Shown here: piece by piece, positions 8,191 through 11,354 of the stretch
How positions within the stretch are numbered: the stretch's first letter is position 1
Layout of the letters: each line of letters begins with the position of its first letter
Origin: Spongospora subterranea
Taxonomy: Eukaryota; Endomyxa; Phytomyxea; Plasmodiophorida; Plasmodiophoridae
Direction: 5' to 3'
Length of the DNA: 11,354 nucleotides
NCBI GenBank assembly: GCA_900404475.1
Contig: OUQQ01000638.1
Span: forward strand, 1 to 11,354
Notes under the pieces: model-generated
Databases searched by the model: none
What the model was told of the DNA's origin: nothing
The model's input: only the letters and a program-made list of their open reading frames with translations
Position numbers and translations under genes: made by a program

Positions 8191-10357
8191 TTAGCTGGCA
8201 CGTTTCCTCTTGGGAGCTGCCCTCTTTTTCGCTGGGGGAGATGCTTTAGTCTCAGTCTCTACCGCGAATGGGTCGACTACAGCTGCATCATAAACGTCGA
8301 ATCCCATGACTTTCTTCTCACTTTTTTTGTCAGATACGTCAATCAAAAAGACAGTGAAACCATTTCCACAAGCAACCTCTTTCGTGACCTGAAAAAAATT
8401 CGATGAACACCCTTTTGCTGTCCATAAGTCATCGCGCGTACTAGTGTCTCAAGTGGCATGCACTTTGCAGGCGACGCGGATGACTTCTTGCCATGAATAC
8501 CGCCCGCCAGCTCACCGTGGATGGCATTGCCCCAGAGGATGCATGAGGTCTCTGCGGTCACCCCAAAAGTAGTCTTGCCCAATGACATCGATCGCAACTA
8601 TAACACGTCAGCACTTACTAAAACGAATGGCAAAAAATGCTTCCTACCTCCCATCCCCGCAGGTCCTGACACATCGTGGGAGTCATCATGGCGTCGCCAC
8701 TGGTCTTAACCTTTCCCCACCTGATTTGAAAATTGTTGGACATTTGAACAGGACCAATCATGACTGCTTACCAGAAAGTGCCATGACTATTCGACAACAT
8801 CGTACACGTGCCGCCACAGGATAATTGGCACAATCCCGAAGGGACCGCGCGGGGACCTTGAAACATTTCTATCGCCCTCGGACGAAGCTCGTCCTTCTGC
8901 ACGCCATGACCTAGACGCCCATAATCGCCGCACCCCCATGTGTATACAGCCCCTAATTCCATCCAGCGTTGACGTTTACAAATTTGCAAGACGCAAGCCG
9001 TTACCCTCTTTGGTGACACAAACGGCATGATTAAGCCCTGCAGCGAGATTGACAACATTGCGGAGGCCAGGAATGGCTTTGGGGGTAGGTTGTGCTTCCA
9101 CCTCCATCTTGATCGAGCTAGCCTTTACATTGTACATATGAGTGCTTCCATCGCCAAGAGTTCCAGACTCCCCACTTCCACACCCATATATAGAACCTGA
9201 AGTAGTGATAAGTTCCAATTTGTCAGAATGAACAAATTACCCAAATACTTGAATATTACATTGCACAAAGCAAATAGTAAACAAAAACGAAAGTACATCA
9301 CAGGCTAGGAAATTGACTGGAAAAAATGAAACCATTAAGGAAAATACCATCTCGAGTGAGCATCAATGTGAAATCAGAGCCACACACGACTTTGATAACA
9401 GAATGTGATAACTTTACGGCCACGGGCGTATCGGACTGTTCAACGCTCGTCGAGCAACCTAATTGCCCTAAACAAGCAAATTTCTTAAGACATCACATGA
9501 TTAAATGTTGCAAGAGCAAATTTACCGAATTTATTATCACCAGTTGTGAAGACCTCGCCACTGCCGGTTACGAAGGCTGAGTGTGCGCGACCGCAAGCAA
9601 CAGACACAATATCTTCAAGTTCATCGATGAGTGTAGGCTGATTTCTTTGGCGGCGGTCGCCCAAACCGAGCTACGACATTCGTCCGATTTTAGCAGATGT
9701 ATAAACAGAGAGGGCCCAATAGCAGAATGGTTAACAGAATATGATGAAAGTTTACCTGGCCCTCGAGGTTGCGTCCCCAGGCGTATGGACGTCCTTCCAT
9801 ATCGACAGCAAATGCATGAGAGGCGGCAGCACCTATAATATTTGACATCTCACCATGACGACAAAGGCACGAATAAAAGTATTCCAGTGGAAAGCTAAAC
9901 CATTCACATAACAAAAAATCCATTAACGTGAACGTATTAATATACGTGAATGGACTGGCATATAAGCATTTGCAAAAACGAGCAGATACAGAAACGATAA
10001 TCGAAAACTGATAAAAAAAGCGAAATAACAAAGAATATCAGGACAATGTGGCCGAACCATCAAACACCGCGAAAAGTTTATTACCGCTGGAGATGAAGCT
10101 GATTTTGATATTTGACATTTCAGAAAATTGATGAGGAGATAGAAGATCCTGGTAAAACTCGGAGCGCGCTTCGTCATTGGCTGAGCCCTTCTTTCCTTTA
10201 GTTGGGCGTTTGGTCACCTAGTGGTAAAGCGTGAGCATAGAATAAATGCACTTGGATTGAGGGGTGATCCGCGGACGTTTTCATAATCGGTTCCGCCAGC
10301 GATCAGAAGAACGCCGCCATTCCAGCCAGGAGAAGACACCTGCTCTTCGCTCGACAT
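8191..10357 (-). CDS. RCC2: RCC2 (TD-60) orthologue, RCC1-fold protein (10 exons)
   Basis: The assembled exons (minus strand) are 10357-10277, 10217-10085, 9832-9756, 9670-9526, 9467-9348, 9196-9005, 8952-8772, 8720-8648, 8597-8442 and 8388-8191. All phases match and give 451 residues. The ATG is the first after an in-frame TAA at 10441. RCC1 blades show as AWGRNLEGQLGLGD (89-102), TGDNKFGQLG (near 140), YGCGSGESGTLGDG (189-202), YTWGCGDYGRLGHG (253-266), FWWG (309-312) and LWGNAIHGEL (355-364). RCC2, not RCC1, is indicated by LLIAGGT near the N terminus, GYGRLGHxxQKDE-like sequence in the fourth blade, a QDLxGW segment and the GEL blade followed by KSS. The known vertebrate protein binds microtubules and centromeric chromatin, supports Aurora B and acts on small GTPases such as RalA and Rac1. 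Oddities: the N-terminal extension is about 12 residues, against roughly 80 in human, and the chain ends in a basic tail KKRAAPKRKRAS (440-451). The first intron uses a non-consensus GTCCGC donor (10276), so the exon 1/2 junction is the least certain. Confidence 0.93.
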
Positions 10358-10507
10358 TAATTTTCCTGGCAAGCAATATGAGCCGTCTGGGAAAGTCAAA
10401 CGCCACACATAGCGGTTTGCAGCGAACCTGACCAGGTTTTAAATTCCTAGGGCGTGGGCCGACTTTGAGGCGTTCCTGATCGATGCGTTGATCTGTGTTG
10501 AGTCCGT

Positions 10508-10543
10508 GGGTCGGTGTCGGTTTAGGTGTTGGTTGGTGACGGA
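10508..10543 (+). other. G-rich tract with repeated GG runs upstream of RCC2
   Basis: The plus strand reads GGG followed by at least six further GG doublets spaced 2-4 nt apart, about 150-190 bp upstream of the RCC2 ATG and on its template strand. Two-tetrad G-quadruplex folding is possible in principle. A simple G/T-biased tract with no function is equally likely. Confidence 0.35.
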
Positions 10544-11256
10544 CTGGGGTCCATCGGTGACCGGAGGCCACCTGCCACACGCCAGTGTACATAAATGGAC
10601 TCACGATAATGTAAGTGCGTGGCAATAAAACCCACTTATGTCCGTGTACTGTGCGCTAACTTGGCCGGCGATGCCCACTCGTGCCCGTGTACATACCTGG
10701 ATTAAGGATGCACTGCATCCTGGATCCGCCTTCCATGAATTGTGATTTTTCGAAGATCACTGTTTCATAGCACCTCGGCTCTCTGTGCGTTTCCTTTTAG
10801 ATTCTCGTTTTGGCGCTTTTTCAGCATACGCGATATTTTGACATCGAACCAGGTCTTCCGTTGAGAATCCCATCTTGGGCGGACAAAAACGCAGAAAAAC
10901 ATGATTTTGGCAACAAAACTTTTGCTTTGTGTTGATCTTACTAGCCCTTTATTTTTCATAAACAAGTGTTTCTCTGACATTCGGCCCATCTGTCCGGTTT
11001 TTGACACGCACATCGTGGTTCATCTGTCAGCCGAAAATAGGCAAATTTAAGCATGATCCTGGTTCTATCTACCGTACTTCACAAAATAAATGTCCGGGAC
11101 CCCTTGAACATGTGATCAAGTTAACATTATTTGTGGCAAAAATCGCCTTATTTTGTGAACATTTTATTAAGTTTTGGATTCACTTTCTCAAAATTGCGCA
11201 CGTCGCCATAGATATTACAGGATACTACAGTGTACGTACTGTCATTGTGTTGTACA
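10544..11256. other. No recognisable gene (about 0.7 kb) upstream of RCC2
   Basis: Frames at 10765-11013 (-) and 11001-11303 (+) are under 100 codons with no family motifs. A near-palindrome AGGATGCA-C-TGCATCCT lies at 10705-10721. The RCC2 promoter is expected in the right part of 10400-10700, but no TATA box or other clear element is seen. Confidence 0.45.
10888..11165. repeat. Diverged inverted repeat, arms about 30 nt
   Basis: The segment around 10888-10920 resembles, at roughly 70% by eye, the reverse complement of 11131-11165. When the two arms are translated in opposite orientations both give FVAKI followed by FC two residues later. About 210 nt separate the arms. They could be old terminal inverted repeats or two opposed copies of a repeat. 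Support is weak because both arms are A/T-rich. Confidence 0.25.
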
Positions 11257-11290
11257 TACTCCCTCTGTCCGGTCAAAATCGAGAAAGTGC
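11257..11290 (+). mobile_element. Possible left end of a Stowaway-like (Tc1/mariner) MITE
   Basis: A TA dinucleotide (11257-11258) is followed by CTCCCTCTGTCC (11259-11270), which differs at one base from CTCCCTCCGTCC, the terminal inverted repeat form of Stowaway elements that insert at TA. No opposing GGGAG..TA end exists in this window, so any element would run to the right past 11354. A match of a dozen bases can arise by chance. Confidence 0.3.
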
Positions 11291-11354
11291 GTACCGTAGA
11301 TGACAATATTATCCATCTGACAAAATTCGCAAAACTCCGTGGAAATGACAAAAT

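Noticed and set aside
9326..9838. Two plus-strand frames of about 85 codons each
   Set aside because: They lie opposite RCC2 exons 3-5, where the minus strand encodes clear RCC1 repeats in phase, so they are shadows.
10281..10625. Minus-strand frame of 114 codons rich in Pro and Arg, upstream of RCC2
   Set aside because: It overlaps RCC2 exon 1 in a different frame, and its composition follows the G/T-rich tract. No family features are seen.
10835..10885. tRNA-like B box (GGTTCGATGTC on the minus strand)
   Set aside because: The B box is imperfect, no A box sits at the right distance, and no cloverleaf can be drawn.
1..11354. CRISPR arrays, bacterial operons, rRNA
   Set aside because: No regularly spaced direct repeats, no Shine-Dalgarno-led gene chains and no conserved rRNA segments. 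The intron-split genes show the sequence is eukaryotic.

Overview
The window is eukaryotic. Two protein genes are interrupted by GT-AG introns, most of them 48-66 nt, and both belong to families best known from animals. The very short introns suggest a compact invertebrate genome. A nematode is plausible, but the acceptors are a mix of TAG and CAG and lack the strong TTTTCAG consensus of C. elegans, so I do not name a group.

Layout. Positions 1-5133 are gene-poor. They hold a perfect 26-bp hairpin at the left edge, a minus-strand reverse-transcriptase relic (1965-2327), two weak plus-strand relics (3299-3728, possibly retroelement; 4439-4639, resembling the end of a LINE endonuclease) and a second small hairpin (4111-4167). 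Positions 5134-8037 (+) carry a 12-exon gene, assembled here by splice-phase matching, for a protein of about 582 residues. It has an N-terminal C4HC3 PHD finger, a SREERK-type basic helix typical of KMT2E(MLL5)/SETD5/UpSET proteins, and a long Ser/Pro-rich tail. The SET domain that separates the PHD finger from this helix in those relatives is missing. Positions 8191-10357 (-) carry a 10-exon RCC2 (TD-60) orthologue of about 451 residues. Positions 10358-11354 hold no recognised gene, but include a G-rich tract, a diverged inverted repeat and a Stowaway-like transposon end.

The two genes are convergent, with 153 bp between their stop codons. The PHD gene has an AATAAA that overlaps its own stop codon. 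RCC2 has no AATAAA until inside the last intron of the PHD gene, so the transcripts may overlap in antisense. Both products are likely nuclear: one is a chromatin reader of the MLL5/SET3 type, the other a mitotic or centromeric RCC1-fold protein. I see no evidence that they share a pathway.

The main novelty candidates are the SET-less MLL5-like architecture, with clustered alternative acceptors that would alter the PHD finger or truncate the protein, and an RCC2 whose basic nuclear-localisation-like segment lies at the C terminus instead of the N terminus. All exon models were made by eye and have not been tested against RNA.
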